Shown one piece after another: positions 27,911 to 40,193 of a stretch of DNA of 64,000 nt. The first letter of the stretch is position 1, and each line of letters opens with the position of its first letter. The notes under the pieces are model-generated. The model saw nothing but the letters and a program-made list of their open reading frames with translations. It was not told the DNA's origin and ran no database searches. Made by a program: the position numbers and the translations under genes. Source of the DNA: Cyanobacterium sp. uoEpiScrs1 (GTDB lineage: Bacteria; Cyanobacteriota; Cyanobacteriia; Cyanobacteriales; Microcystaceae); the NCBI RefSeq assembly GCF_947331815.1, contig NZ_OX373462.1, forward strand, positions 855,376 to 919,375, read 5' to 3'.

Positions 27911-30900
27911 TTACTTAGTAGGAGTTAAGGTTTTCTCCTCAACTTTAATGGGATTAGGATTAGTCTCGGGACTATTTGCCTCGGAAGAGGGAAACACCTG
28001 CCAGAATTTACTTACATAATCTTCCCAATAATTTAAAATCATATATCCTTTTTTGCTACCGGTACGATCAACATGAGATTGAATTAACTCTTTTAATTGA
28101 AATTCTCCTGCTTCAGTACAAATCTTTTGAATTTCTACGGTTTCAAAATTCACTTTTTCAGAAAAGCTTTCTTCTTCATCCAAGAAGTAACCCAATCCTC
28201 CAGTCATGCCTGCACCTACGTTGCGACCAATACTTCCTAAGACTACAATTACGCCTCCCGTCATGTACTCACAACAATGATCTCCAGCACCTTCAATAAC
28301 TGCTTTTCCGAGAGAGTTACGAACACCAAACCGTTCACCTGCACGACCATTAGCGTATAAAAAACCTCCAGTTGCTCCATAAAGACAAGTGTTGCCGATA
28401 ATGACACTATTCTCTGGCTTATAGTTACTTTCCTTATGTGGAATAATCACAATTTCTCCTCCGTGCATTCCTTTACCAACATAATCGTTGGCTTCTCCTT
28501 CAAGGTGTAAAATCATGCCAGGAAGGTTAAACGCCCCAAAACTTTGACCAGATGTCCCTTTGAAGTTCAGGTTAAGCTTTCCTTTAAATCCTGTATTTCC
28601 ATATTTTTTAGCAATTATTCCAGAAATACGTGCTCCAACTGTACGATCAGTATTGATGATATTAATATTTTTTGTGACGGAGCGGTGTTCATCAATCGAA
28701 GAAATAATATCCATATCAGCTAAGATGCGATCGTCTAATACCTCTCCATTGCTGTGAACTTCTTCATGGTTTAACCAACTACGCTCTTCTTTGACATCAG
28801 GGAGTTTAATCAAGCAATCTAGGTTCAACGCTTGGGTCTTGGTTAATTTTGGTGTCTTACGAGAAATTAAAAGATCGGAACGTCCAATCACTTCATCTAA
28901 GGAACGATAGCCTAATGCTGCTAGAATCGATCGTATCTCTTCGGCAATAAAGTAAAAGAAATTAGTCACATTTTCAGGAACTCCACTAAACCGTTGACGT
29001 AATTTTTCCTGTTGAGTAGCAACCCCAACCGGACAGTTATTAGTATGACAAATGCGAGCCATAATACAGCCCTCAGCAATAATAGCAATAGAACCAAAAC
29101 CGTATTCTTCAGCCCCCATCAATGCAGCCATTATTACGTCCCATCCAGTTTTTAAGCCCCCATCGGCGCGTAGGATGACGCGATCACGCAATTGATTTTC
29201 TAGTAACATTCTATGAACTTCGGTAATCCCTAATTCCCAAGGACATCCCGCATGTTTGATTGAACTTAGAGGTGATGCACCTGTTCCTCCATCATGTCCT
29301 GAAACCTGAATAACATCGGCGTTAGCTTTAGCAACACCGACTGCAATAGTTCCAATGCCAATTTCTGCCACTAATTTCACTGAAACTTTAGCCATAGGAT
29401 TAATTTGATGTAGGTCAAAGATCAATTGAGCCAAATCCTCAATAGAGTAAATATCATGGTGAGGAGGGGGAGAAATCAAAGTTACACCGGACCTGGACCG
29501 CCGTAACATGGCAATATAAGGACTGACTTTTTTCCCCGGTAACTGACCTCCTTCCCCAGGTTTTGCTCCCTGAGCCATCTTAATTTCCAGCTGTTTACCG
29601 TTCATTAAATATTCGGGAGTTACTCCAAACCGTCCTGACGCAATTTGTTTAATAGCAGAACTTGCTGTATCTCCATTTTTTAGTCCATTAAGGTGAGGGA
29701 ATGTGGGAGAATTCCCATTAGCGTCTACATCTGTAAGAGTAATAAAGCGGATGCGATCCTCTCCTCCTTCCCCAGAATTAGACTTTCCCCCTAAACGGTT
29801 CATAGCAATCGCTAAAGTTTCATGTGCTTCTCGTGATAGAGCTCCTAAAGACATTCCCCCGATACAAAACCTTTTGACAATGGCTTCAACTGTTTCTACC
29901 TCTTCAACAGGAATAGAAGGGTGATCGCTATTAAATTCTAATAGATCTCGTAAGGCAGTAATAGGACGCTCTTCAAGATACTTACTGTACATCGCATAAT
30001 GATCATATCTCTCTTTATTACCGTCATTCATTCCTTCTTTATAAACTGCTACTGCTTTATGAAGAAATTTAGCCATTTTAGGAGAGTTCATATGATATTC
30101 TCCTCCTGGACGATAGTTAATAAAGCCAAAATTTCTCAGTTTTTTATCGGTTAAACTTGGGAAAGCACGACTATGAATAGCAATGATTTCCTCAGCAAGG
30201 TCTACAGTACTTAATCCACCAACACGGCTAGTGGTTCCATCAAAGGCCATCTTAATTAATTCAGGTCCTAGTCCGATTGCTTCAAAAGTTTGTGCCCCAT
30301 GATAGGAAGCCAATAAGGAAATTCCCATTTTAGAGAGAATTTTTAACAAACCTAATTCAACTGCATGACGATAGTTTGTAAATGCTTCGTCGAGAGTAAT
30401 AGGTTCAATCTTTCCATTTTCCATCAACTTCTGAGTTTTGGTATCATTCCACCATTGGCGAATAGTTTCTAGGGTTAAATGGGGACAAACTGCTGACGCA
30501 CCATAACCTATCAAACAAGCAAAGTGATGAGTGCTCCAACACTGTGCTGTATCTATTACCAAAGAAGTTTGCAGACGTAGACCGTGTTTAATTAAATAAT
30601 GGTGAATAGTTCCTACAGCCAATAAAGGAGGGATATAACTAGTTGTTCCTGCAACACTGTCCATCTCCAAGGCACGATCACTCAAAATGATAATTTGTGA
30701 ACCATCGTGAACTGCTTGAGTGGCTGCTTTACACAATCTATCTAAGCCAGTTTTTAGTCCTCCAGGTCCAGCAGTTAGATCAAACAAAGTAGATAGTTGC
30801 GTTACTTTAAATCCAGAAGATTTGATCTGCTCTAATTCCGTTTCATTGAGTAAGGGACTTTTAATTTTCAATAGTTTTGCATCTTCTGCTTTAGGATCTA

Positions 30901-32596
30901 ATAAGTTTCCTTGTTTCCCTAATAACATTTCCAAAGACATCACCAAACTTTCCCTTAACGGATCAATGGAGGGGTTAGTCACTTGGGCAAACCGTTGTTT
31001 AAAGTAATCGTAGAGTAAATGGGGTTTATTCGAAAGAACAGCTAAGGGGATGTCGTCTCCCATACAGAAGATAGGTTCTTTCCCCTGAGTTGCCATAGGA
31101 ACCACTATCATTTCGACATCTTCAGCCGTGTATCCAAAAGCGGTCTGTTGTTGCAAAAGTTGGCCAGGTCGATCAAGAAGAATTTTTTCTGCAAAAGGTT
31201 GTGGTGCAAGTTCTCGACGAAACGTATGCAACCATTCTTGGTAAGGATGTTGTAGAGCAATACGTTGCTTAATATCCCAATTTTTGAAAATTGTCTTGGA
31301 TTCTAAGTCAACTGCAATAGTTTGTCCAGGACCTAATCTTCCTTTTTCTACAATATCTTCTTCCGGTAAATCGACAACTCCTGCTTCAGAGCCAACTACC
31401 AAATAATCATTTTTAGTGATGCAATAACGAGCGGGCCGTAAACCATTACGATCTAAACAGGCACCCACCGTTTTACCATCACTGAATGTGAGTAAAGCGG
31501 GACCATCCCAAGGTTCTTGAAATCCACTGTAATATTGATAAAAGCTAGTTATTTCAGGATAATCTTTTAAATCAGGTTGATTTTGGTAAGCTTCAGGCAC
31601 TAGGATCATAGCTGCTTCGAGAGGACTACGTCCAGTCCTAACTAACAATTCTAAAACACTATCAAGGTTATAAGAGTCACTATTATCATTGTTAACAATG
31701 GGCGTTAATGCTTCTAAATCTTCGGCAGTCCATCCAGGAATTTTTAAATGTACTTCTCTAGCTGCCATGGAATTAATATTCCCAATGAGAGTATTAATTT
31801 CTCCATTGTGACCCAACAAACGCATGGGTTGCGCTAAAGACCACTTTGGCATGGTATTAGTACTAAAACGACGATGGTATAAAGCAAATCGGCTACTATA
31901 ATTAGGGTTTTTTAAGTCTTGATAGAACTCTCCCAAGATCACACTACGTACCATTCCCTTATAGACAATAGTACGACAACTAAAAGAACAAATATAAAAA
32001 TCATCTGCCAGTCGCTTGCCTATCCTTGACCGCACCACATATAACATTCGGTCTAATTCATCTCCTGATAACCCAGCAGGAGAAGTTACCATCACTTGTT
32101 CAATATGGGGTTGATTTTGTTTAGCCTGAACCCCTAAAACTTCAGATTTAACAGGAACTTCACGCCATCCCAATACCCTTAAATTAGCTGCAGATATTAC
32201 TGCCTCAACATAAGCACGATCTGCTTCTCTTTTGATATTATTCTGGGGTAGAAAGACCATACCAACTCCTAAATGTTCAATAGGTGGCATTGTTAGACCT
32301 TTTCTTGAAAACCAGGGCATTAATACTTCACGAGGAATTGCTGTCATGATCCCAGAACCGTCTCCTGAATCATTATCTGCGCTACAGCCACCCCGATGTT
32401 CTATACAGCCTAACGCAACAATTGCCTGTTGAATAAGTTTATGGCTTCCTTTTCCTTTTACGTCGGCAATAAAACCAACCCCACAGGCATCTCTTTCTTC
32501 CACCAGCCATTTTTGACCAAGATAGGAAGGTAATGGTTGACTGGTTGATTGGTGATGGTGATTAGTCTGTTTTTTCATAGGGTTACGCTTATCCAT
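27911..32596 (-). CDS. glsF: Ferredoxin-dependent glutamate synthase (Fd-GOGAT)
   Basis: The 1561-residue enzyme makes two glutamates from glutamine and 2-oxoglutarate with reduced ferredoxin. The class II glutaminase Cys is Cys38 in ERDACGVGF, which becomes N-terminal after propeptide removal. The FMN and 3Fe-4S region has [18 protein letters not shown] and [12 protein letters not shown] (C-x5-C-x4-C). The C-terminal beta-helix (GxxxxGxxGG repeats, [11 protein letters not shown]) is complete. The single-subunit architecture is that of the ferredoxin enzyme, not the two-subunit NADPH one. It is the entry point of fixed ammonium into amino acids together with glutamine synthetase. Confidence 0.97.
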   Translation of the reverse strand: MDKRNPMKKQTNHHHQSTSQPLPSYLGQKWLVEERDACGVGFIADVKGKGSHKLIQQAIVALGCIEHRGGCSADNDSGDGSGIMTAIPREVLMPWFSRKGLTMPPIEHLGVGMVFLPQNNIKREADRAYVEAVISAANLRVLGWREVPVKSEVLGVQAKQNQPHIEQVMVTSPAGLSGDELDRMLYVVRSRIGKRLADDFYICSFSCRTIVYKGMVRSVILGEFYQDLKNPNYSSRFALYHRRFSTNTMPKWSLAQPMRLLGHNGEINTLIGNINSMAAREVHLKIPGWTAEDLEALTPIVNNDNSDSYNLDSVLELLVRTGRSPLEAAMILVPEAYQNQPDLKDYPEITSFYQYYSGFQEPWDGPALLTFSDGKTVGACLDRNGLRPARYCITKNDYLVVGSEAGVVDLPEEDIVEKGRLGPGQTIAVDLESKTIFKNWDIKQRIALQHPYQEWLHTFRRELAPQPFAEKILLDRPGQLLQQQTAFGYTAEDVEMIVVPMATQGKEPIFCMGDDIPLAVLSNKPHLLYDYFKQRFAQVTNPSIDPLRESLVMSLEMLLGKQGNLLDPKAEDAKLLKIKSPLLNETELEQIKSSGFKVTQLSTLFDLTAGPGGLKTGLDRLCKAATQAVHDGSQIIILSDRALEMDSVAGTTSYIPPLLAVGTIHHYLIKHGLRLQTSLVIDTAQCWSTHHFACLIGYGASAVCPHLTLETIRQWWNDTKTQKLMENGKIEPITLDEAFTNYRHAVELGLLKILSKMGISLLASYHGAQTFEAIGLGPELIKMAFDGTTSRVGGLSTVDLAEEIIAIHSRAFPSLTDKKLRNFGFINYRPGGEYHMNSPKMAKFLHKAVAVYKEGMNDGNKERYDHYAMYSKYLEERPITALRDLLEFNSDHPSIPVEEVETVEAIVKRFCIGGMSLGALSREAHETLAIAMNRLGGKSNSGEGGEDRIRFITLTDVDANGNSPTFPHLNGLKNGDTASSAIKQIASGRFGVTPEYLMNGKQLEIKMAQGAKPGEGGQLPGKKVSPYIAMLRRSRSGVTLISPPPHHDIYSIEDLAQLIFDLHQINPMAKVSVKLVAEIGIGTIAVGVAKANADVIQVSGHDGGTGASPLSSIKHAGCPWELGITEVHRMLLENQLRDRVILRADGGLKTGWDVIMAALMGAEEYGFGSIAIIAEGCIMARICHTNNCPVGVATQQEKLRQRFSGVPENVTNFFYFIAEEIRSILAALGYRSLDEVIGRSDLLISRKTPKLTKTQALNLDCLIKLPDVKEERSWLNHEEVHSNGEVLDDRILADMDIISSIDEHRSVTKNINIINTDRTVGARISGIIAKKYGNTGFKGKLNLNFKGTSGQSFGAFNLPGMILHLEGEANDYVGKGMHGGEIVIIPHKESNYKPENSVIIGNTCLYGATGGFLYANGRAGERFGVRNSLGKAVIEGAGDHCCEYMTGGVIVVLGSIGRNVGAGMTGGLGYFLDEEESFSEKVNFETVEIQKICTEAGEFQLKELIQSHVDRTGSKKGYMILNYWEDYVSKFWQVFPSSEANSPETNPNPIKVEEKTLTPTK

Positions 32597-33097
32597 ACAA
32601 ATTAAAGGTACGATATTATGGTTTCTAATACTGCAAAATAGGTCGCTAAAGCCGGTTCTGCGAAAAGCTCACAAGACCATCATATTTAGGATATGATCAA
32701 CAACAATTAATGATAGCGGAACAAAATAGATAATCTTTCCACACTTCTAGTTGTAGAGGCATTCAAAGATCCTCGACCTCTATACTATCGAACCTTAGTC
32801 ATGACAATGCAGTCTGTTAATGATAATTTAGTTTATCCAAATTCTAAACTGACTTAAATTTCTGGTAGTTTTTCAAAAGAAAAGTTAAACCGCAACGATG
32901 AAGCTAATTTTTTAGGAGATGCAACATTTGTTTCTGTCGGTGCGTCCTTGTGGAGGAGGATAGAGTACATCAATCAACAAAAACACCTAAATGACTAGTA
33001 AAAATTCAAAATAAGCCCCGAAATCTCTTACTCCAACTTTTTCCTAATTGAATTAGATCTTTGAGGAAAATAAAATACATTGATCATTTTCTAAGAC
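32597..33097. other. Spacer with a decayed plus-strand gene
   Basis: The Fd-GOGAT upstream region occupies the left part. The remnant at 32710-32998 is listed separately. I looked for a GTA-N8-TAC NtcA site in the 100 bases upstream of Fd-GOGAT and found none. Confidence 0.55.
32710..32998 (+). pseudogene. Decayed gene of unknown family
   Basis: From 32717 one frame is open for 46 codons, has TAA at 32855-32857, then is open for another 46 codons to the stop at 32996-32998. It reads NLSTLLVVEAFKDPRPLYYR and TLVMTMQSVNDNLVYPNSKL, stop, then FSKEKLNRNDEANFLGDATF and VSVGASLWRRIEYINQQKHL. This is convincing protein sequence. An ATG at 32710 is one frame away (MIAEQN), suggesting a frameshift near 32725. 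I do not recognise the family. Confidence 0.55.
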
Positions 33098-34222
33098 ATG
33101 AATATTAGAACATTTATGAGACTTACACTTTTGGGCAAAACAGCTGCCATCATCGCCTTTTGCTTAACTGTTATTACGCCTTGTCCTCCCAGTAACGCTT
33201 CAAACTTCGAGGAAAAAGAAGTTCATCAGAGCAATCTTATAGCTATTGCCAGACCTTATGGTGACAATAAATACGATTTGCTAATCATAAGCCAAATTCC
33301 TGGTCAGCAAAAGTGTTGGAGTGAAAGTGGAGCCAATCCGATCTTAGTTAATCCATTGCTTCTTAACTTTAATTTTATAGGAAGTTGCGAACGTAGTACA
33401 GACAGCAATGGCTATTCTATTCGCATTGATGGTCAAGACTATGGTCTGGATTATCTCCTGCGTATTGTAGAGCATAATGGAGAACTGATACTTATTGGAA
33501 CCCATCGAAATGATCCTAGTCAACCTGCAATCATCGTCGGAAGAACTAATGGCATAGCCGATGGTTTCATTCGACTTGATCTGGAGCCTGGCTGGAGATT
33601 CACAAAACGGACCTATAATGGTAGGGAGTTAAATCATGTGTATCTTACAGGGGACAGTTTAGCTATACAAAAGCAATCCTTTCTGACAGCCACAAATTCT
33701 TCTATATCTATACAGAATACTCAAAATAGTGAGCCTATGCGGGAGATGATTTTTACAGCAGGCAGTCGACCTGATAGTCAATCTTCGGCGCTTATTTTTC
33801 AACAGTCCTCATCTAAAACCTTACCTCCCCCCCCTCAACCTCGTTCATTATCTACTACTAAATCTTTACCCAAGTTTTCCGACTTACCTCCTCTTGCGCC
33901 TCCTCCTCAAAATAATGGCAATTCTATTGTTCCTCCTCCCCAACCTCAACTCCAATCACCAATAAGCACTAACTCAAAACGTAATTTGTCTAATGCTACA
34001 CCGGTCGTCTTACATGCTTCTCCCAGAGGATATCGCGTGATTGTTGCAACTAATACTAATCATCAAAAAGTTAAAGTGCAATCACTCTATCCCGAAGCGT
34101 TTCCTACTTCTCATAAGGGAAAGTCTGTTTGGCAAGTAGGATTATTTAGTGACCGCGATAATGCAGAGAAAGTCCATCGTACTCTAGAAAATGCTGGGCT
34201 AAAACCAACTATTATTCCCTAA
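33098..34222 (+). CDS. DUF3747 / SPOR-type exported protein
   Basis: The 374-residue protein has a signal peptide (about residues 10-34), then a DUF3747-like domain (NLIAIARPYGDNKYDLLIIS, CWSESGANPILVNPLLLNF). A Pro-rich linker with PPPPQP runs follows, and then a C-terminal SPOR-like repeat (YRVIVATNTNHQKVKVQSLY ... VWQVGLFSDRDNAEKVHRTL). Proteins of this layout are cyanobacterial and presumably sit at the cell envelope. The function is not established. Confidence 0.82.
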   Translation: MNIRTFMRLTLLGKTAAIIAFCLTVITPCPPSNASNFEEKEVHQSNLIAIARPYGDNKYDLLIISQIPGQQKCWSESGANPILVNPLLLNFNFIGSCERSTDSNGYSIRIDGQDYGLDYLLRIVEHNGELILIGTHRNDPSQPAIIVGRTNGIADGFIRLDLEPGWRFTKRTYNGRELNHVYLTGDSLAIQKQSFLTATNSSISIQNTQNSEPMREMIFTAGSRPDSQSSALIFQQSSSKTLPPPPQPRSLSTTKSLPKFSDLPPLAPPPQNNGNSIVPPPQPQLQSPISTNSKRNLSNATPVVLHASPRGYRVIVATNTNHQKVKVQSLYPEAFPTSHKGKSVWQVGLFSDRDNAEKVHRTLENAGLKPTIIP

Positions 34223-34360
34223 GCGGGAAAATATAGTGATTAGTAAGAGAGAAACTCTGATTCAATTCTTTTATATAAACTTTATTTTTACTTAATAACT
34301 GAACCTAATCGATATCAATATAATAAAGGATGTGAGTTAAAACATGAAGGGGATTAGACC

Positions 34361-34951
34361 ATGTACACTCCGCCCCTTGCCCGTTTGATTGAGCAATTGG
34401 GACATTTACCAGGAGTTGGACCAAAAACTGCTCAAAGACTCGCTCTGCATATTCTAAAATGCCCAGAGGCGGAAATTCAAGTTTTGGCTGATGCTTTAAT
34501 TGAAGCCAAAAAGAAGGTCGGACTATGCCAGGTTTGTTTTCACTTTTCTGCCGATCCTGTCTGCGAAATTTGCCGCAATCCTCATAGAGATTCCCAAGTT
34601 ATCTGTGTAACAGCAGATTCTCGTGATGTTATTGCCTTGGAAAAAACTAGAGAATATAAGGGAAAATATCATGTTCTGGGAGGAATTATGTCTCCAATGG
34701 ATGGAGTCGGACCTGAACAATTATATATCCAACCTCTTGTTAGACGAGTCAGCCAAGATCAGGTAAAGGAAGTGATTATAGCTCTTAGTCCTACCGTAGA
34801 AGGAGAAACAACTACTCTTTACATTGGTCAACTACTCAAGCCATTTACAAAAGTTACGCGCATCGCCTTTGGATTACCGATAGGAGGAGACTTAGAATAT
34901 GCCAATGAAGTAACTTTGACACGAGCATTAGAAGGGCGACAGGAACTATAA
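34361..34951 (+). CDS. recR: Recombination mediator RecR
   Basis: The 196-residue protein works with RecO/RecF to load RecA on gapped DNA. It has a helix-hairpin-helix ([20 protein letters not shown]), a zinc finger with CQVCFHF and CEICRNP, a Toprim domain ([17 protein letters not shown]) and the C-terminal Walker-like end [20 protein letters not shown]. The start is the ATG of [14 protein letters not shown], normal for the family. Recombinational repair is thus at least partly kept, along with lexA. Confidence 0.96.
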   Translation: MYTPPLARLIEQLGHLPGVGPKTAQRLALHILKCPEAEIQVLADALIEAKKKVGLCQVCFHFSADPVCEICRNPHRDSQVICVTADSRDVIALEKTREYKGKYHVLGGIMSPMDGVGPEQLYIQPLVRRVSQDQVKEVIIALSPTVEGETTTLYIGQLLKPFTKVTRIAFGLPIGGDLEYANEVTLTRALEGRQEL

Positions 34952-35520
34952 TGATCAACCATCATTTCATCTTCAACAATAACTAGCGCATGGATGTAGT
35001 GGCAAGAAGAATATCATGAGTCGCTTATGTAATTAGGATGGGGCGATTGTTTTGAGTTTTATAATTAATTGATAAGTCAATTGATCTATATTAAAGATAT
35101 TAAAATTAAAAATCTAATTATGGTGAAGGATATAAAGTTTATAATCAAATATGATTAACTATTTGTCTAAGATCGTAAATATTCTTTCAATAAAACCTTT
35201 GCCAAATTGTTGACTGTAGCAGTCAAAATGGAAAACTTAGATTGGCTGTGATCAGTGAAAGTAATGGGGAGTAAGTAACTTAAATATTGACACTGGATAA
35301 GAATTAGAAATTAAAGGATTAAATTTGAACAAAAACTCAGAAATATCTTGAAGATGTCTGTTTGCTTTGTTTTCAATAGTATAATTACTGTTGATTCATA
35401 TCTATCTAACTAGACTATCGCTGGGATATACTAGAACTTAACATAACACTTATTAATCAAACTAATACTAATTCTCTTGAGGGGTTAGATTGCTTTCCCT
35501 GGTTTTTATCTTTTACTGTT
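34952..35520. other. Spacer, fragmentary protein-like frames only
   Basis: On the plus strand near 35150-35340 short frames read MINYLSKIVNILSIKPLPN and, further on, NLNIDTG, stop, ELEIKGLNLNKNSEIS, but stops are frequent and no family is apparent. I make no gene call. Confidence 0.4.
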
Positions 35521-37137
35521 TTACTTATCTTCTTTATCTGCGCTCTGTTCTTTTTTAAATTTAGTTAGTAATTTAGTTGCTTTTTGTCGAATTTTATAAT
35601 GTTTTTCTATACCTTCATATGCGTAACGGTTAAAGTTATTTTGCACAATTATCTCTTCGAGATATTTAATCCGATCATTAGTATCTGGATGAGAAGACAA
35701 CCAAGCAGGGGGATTATTTTTCTGTTTCTCATCCATGGACTCCATTAAATTCCTCACCCCATCAGCTGCATATCCAGTAGCCGCTAGTAGTCGTGTTCCA
35801 AACATATCAGCCTGTTTCTCCATTTCTCGACTATAGCTAAGGATAATAAGATTGCCGGCTAATCCTCCTAGATAGGGAACATATTGTACTATGCTGCCAG
35901 CCAATGAACTTTGAGTCATTTGTTGAAAACTGTGGGAGAGAACAGTGTGAGCTAATTCATGAGCAATTAAACCAGCTATTTCCGCTTCTGAGCTGGTTTT
36001 AGTAATTGCTCCTACATTAATAAAGATTTTGCCACCAGGCAGAGCAAAAGCATTAATGTTTTCATCCATCACAACATAAAATTCGTACTCAAACTCATCT
36101 CGTCCAGCGACGGAAGCCAGTTTTTTTCCAACTATATTAATATATTGATTAATATCATAATCTTCTACAAAAGTTAACTGTTTTTTAAGTCCCTGGACAT
36201 AATTCGCTCCTATAATTGCTTCTCCTTGTATTAATAAATAAGTAGTTTCTAAGGTAGAAAGAGGAGCAAATACATTCCCCATCAAGGCCACTCCAATACC
36301 GTCCATAATTGCATTACCAATCACATTCCAAGTCATTTGTTTTCGTAATTTATTCTGATAGCGGAGCAGGTTTTGGATTGCCATTTTCTTAAACTCAGAA
36401 GCGCGAAAGTGATCTCGATTAAATAGAACAAATTGACGGGCAGTTAATGAGGCAGCTAACCAATTTTTAGCTTTTTCATCAGATCCGATTTTGGCTGCTA
36501 CTAGTGAGGCTTCATTCGGGTAAAGATTTATCGCATTATATAAAACTTTCAAGGCTTCTTTTGACTTTTTGTTTGTTTCGAGAACTCTGGCATAATGGAG
36601 ATGACCAGGAATAAATTCGGGATATTTTTCTGTTAGGAGTTTTAACGCACTTAATTTCTTACTTTTATAGATAGGATTGTCTCCTAAACTTTCTTGGTAC
36701 AATCTCCAGTAAACACCACCACCAGGCAATAAATGTTTGGATTCATAAACAGGTTCAGGGATAATTTCTCGGTTAAGTTCTTTTTCAGCTTTAAATGGAT
36801 TTTTAATTTCTCGATATAATCGTTCGGCGAGCAATGTATCTCCACAACGATAGAGATGATCAGCTTTAGATATAATTTGGTAACGAGTAATTGTCTTAGG
36901 GGAAGTAATATTTTCGTGAGCTCTTTCTATTTTTTTAGTTATTTTTTTTTCTAGTTCAGGGTCAACCTCAAAGTGTATTTTATTGATAGCAGTTACTTTA
37001 TTCAATGAAATATCTTGTTTGCTAACAGCTTCTTTTTCTATTTGTGTTTTAATAAAAAAGGTAAATTCAGGCAAAGCCTCTTCACAATTTGTCATAGCTT
37101 CTTTTTTAAGAGAATAACCTGAAGTAGCAGCTTCCAT
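35521..37137 (-). CDS. M48-family Zn-metallopeptidase with TPR-like region (main frame)
   Basis: The open 538 codons contain a TPR-like helical region (about residues 85-260) and then a membrane-associated peptidase domain. It has the zinc motif HELAH at 393-397 (AEIAGLIAHELAHTVLSHSF) and the downstream Glu in SREMEKQADMFGTRLL. Members of this family (BepA/LoiP-like) degrade or fold outer-membrane and periplasmic proteins. This frame lacks a signal peptide. The signal peptide sits in the preceding frame at 37167-37418, separated by a ten-A tract at 37188-37197 (minus-strand sense). One extra A would fuse the two into a single protein of about 630 residues. It may be a pseudogene or may be expressed through transcriptional slippage. 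Confidence 0.82.
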   Translation of the reverse strand: MEAATSGYSLKKEAMTNCEEALPEFTFFIKTQIEKEAVSKQDISLNKVTAINKIHFEVDPELEKKITKKIERAHENITSPKTITRYQIISKADHLYRCGDTLLAERLYREIKNPFKAEKELNREIIPEPVYESKHLLPGGGVYWRLYQESLGDNPIYKSKKLSALKLLTEKYPEFIPGHLHYARVLETNKKSKEALKVLYNAINLYPNEASLVAAKIGSDEKAKNWLAASLTARQFVLFNRDHFRASEFKKMAIQNLLRYQNKLRKQMTWNVIGNAIMDGIGVALMGNVFAPLSTLETTYLLIQGEAIIGANYVQGLKKQLTFVEDYDINQYINIVGKKLASVAGRDEFEYEFYVVMDENINAFALPGGKIFINVGAITKTSSEAEIAGLIAHELAHTVLSHSFQQMTQSSLAGSIVQYVPYLGGLAGNLIILSYSREMEKQADMFGTRLLAATGYAADGVRNLMESMDEKQKNNPPAWLSSHPDTNDRIKYLEEIIVQNNFNRYAYEGIEKHYKIRQKATKLLTKFKKEQSADKEDK

Positions 37138-37166
37138 ATTAAAATTAGTAGATATAGTTTCTTTCT

Positions 37167-37418
37167 CTAGAAACTGTTTAAGTTTAGTTTTTTTTTTAAA
37201 TTGTCGTTTTTGAAATTAAAATTTTGTACAGGCTGAAGTCCTAGTAAGTAATCATTTCGAAAAAAAGTCCAAGAGGGCTCCAAGTTCAATTCTACTAATT
37301 TAAACTTGTCTCGGATAAAAGAAACATTCTGGGATACTACTGTCGGGATCTGTATAGTTACACTTACTATCGTTAATAATAAACACCGGGATACACTCAT
37401 AATAATACTTTTTTTCAT
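37167..37418 (-). pseudogene. 5' signal-peptide part of the M48 peptidase gene, frameshifted
   Basis: The 83-codon frame starts MKKSIIMSVSRCLLLTIVSV with a clear signal peptide and continues LVELNLEPSWTFFRNDYLLG. It runs through Lys codons made by a run of ten A's and stops soon after at TAG. Adding one A to the run gives TKLKQFLEKETISTNFN, which runs straight into MEAATSGYSLKKE of the peptidase frame. The two are therefore one gene interrupted by a 1-nt indel in a homopolymer. A separate functional protein here is unlikely. Confidence 0.75.
37188..37197 (-). other. Ten-A homopolymer at the frame break
   Basis: Ten T's on the plus strand, read as ten A's in the coding sense, sit exactly at the point where the two frames of the M48 gene meet. 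Runs of this length are known slippage sites for RNA polymerase in AT-rich symbiont genomes and also a common source of sequencing or assembly indels. Confidence 0.85.
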
Positions 37419-38185
37419 TAGACTGCTATATATTAATTACAATAATTTTAAATCTTTTTTAAAGAAAACTATAAATAAAAGTTAAATTAGACGTATATAA
37501 TTTATAGAAAATAATTTGCTAAGAGAATAAATCATTAAATATGACAATTTAATCTAGAGTCAAAGCCGGAAAATTAAATCGTTACATTTAATAGTTTATT
37601 AAAAAAGCAAATAAAATTATATCCAAACTCTAAATCTCTATAAATCAGTCAGTAATAAATATCATGTCGTTTTATATGGTGTAGTATTGGCATTGTGTTT
37701 TGAACGAATACTCTCAATAGGAACATGTCTATGTCTTTTCTAACTGATAAACCAATTATTTTAGAGTACTGATTTTTATGAATATAAATACAAAGGTACA
37801 ATTTTAAAAAATTTAGTAATTTAACACATTCCAACTTAAGTAGTTAGTTTATGGCAATACGTGTTATATAAACTCAACCTAATAATAAATAACTTATCTA
37901 TATAATTAGATATAGTTTCAATCTATAGTCACATCAAGATAATTTCACTATTCAAATACTACCTGCCTAACACATTTGTCACTTTCCTACCTTTCTATTG
38001 ATTTCTTTCTAACTTACATTTAGGGGAAAACATCGTCTAAATTAATGATTTATCTTAGAATCTTCGCTCTTTAATCTAGTTAGTTTGATCAGAACTATTT
38101 AATTTTTTTAGATTTAAGAAATAGATAAATATTCTATAAGGTTCTAATATCGATGGGGATAAATGAGAGCTTATCCCCATCAATA
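37419..38185. other. AT-rich spacer, nothing recognised
   Basis: A 61-codon reverse frame at 37649-37834 has low-complexity composition and I do not accept it. No hairpin or promoter stands out. It separates the peptidase gene from the 3' end of thiC. Confidence 0.5.
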
Positions 38186-39574
<1,389 letters not shown>

Positions 39575-39591
39575 TTATACCTCAAGAAACA

Positions 39592-39666
39592 GCTTACCTA
39601 CGCCGATATCACCCAGTATCAGATTCTAAGGGTCTTTCTCGGTCTAGTTAAATCAGACACCCCTAG
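39592..39666 (-). promoter_or_regulatory. TPP riboswitch (THI box) of thiC
   Basis: On the minus strand the sequence reads AGGGGTGTCTG, then ACCGAGA, ACCCTTAGAATCTGAT, ACTGGGTGATATCGGCGTAG and GTAAGCT. This follows the THI-box order GGGGUGYC, CUGAGA, ACCCUUUGAACCUGAU and GCGUAGGGAAGC. The aptamer is 24 bases upstream of the thiC start. No strong terminator stem lies between aptamer and start, so control at translation initiation is more likely than termination. Confidence 0.9.
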
Positions 39667-40193
39667 TTATGACATTCCACTCAACTAAAGCCAAGTGGAT
39701 CTTTAGACTGAACTTTGCCTACACTAACACTACCAGCTTTGGTTTTGCAGTTTCATATCCAGCCTAACTACACTTTCTTAAAATGAGCACCCTGATGGAC
39801 TACTCCCCAAGTGTAAACTTGAATATATCCTATCCTATTTAATTTCTAATTTGATTTTAACTGTTTAGTCTTTTACTTTTATTTTTGCAACAAATGATGA
39901 CTAAAAATATAAAGGTTGCGAATCCTGGTACTAAGAGATTAAGTAACTTTTATCAGGAACTTCAAGGTTATTTATTTAAAAGTGTTTCATCGCATTTTTC
40001 ACTAACTGACCGATTTTTAGAGGCTTGACTATAATTTGTCTATACATTACTGATCAGGAAAAAACTATATACTAAAAAAAGAGAAAAGCAATTGAATACT
40101 ACGGTAATATTTGTCCAAAAAATACTCATATATACCGAGTTGTTACCAATAATTAGTTTGGTTTGATTTTTAAGTAGGATATTAACAATAAAT
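39667..40193. other. thiC promoter region and spacer
   Basis: The part nearest the riboswitch (39667-39850) has moderate GC and probably carries the thiC promoter. CAAGTGTAAACTTG at 39808-39821 is an inverted repeat of unknown role. The remainder is AT-rich with nothing gene-like. A 76-codon reverse frame at 40040-40270 overlaps the next gene's 3' end and is low-complexity. Confidence 0.5.

Noticed and set aside
32597..32720. NtcA binding site upstream of Fd-GOGAT
   Set aside because: I searched for GTA-N8-TAC on both strands by eye and found only partial matches.
37649..37834. 61-codon reverse frame near the M48 gene
   Set aside because: No family, low-complexity, isolated in an AT-rich spacer.
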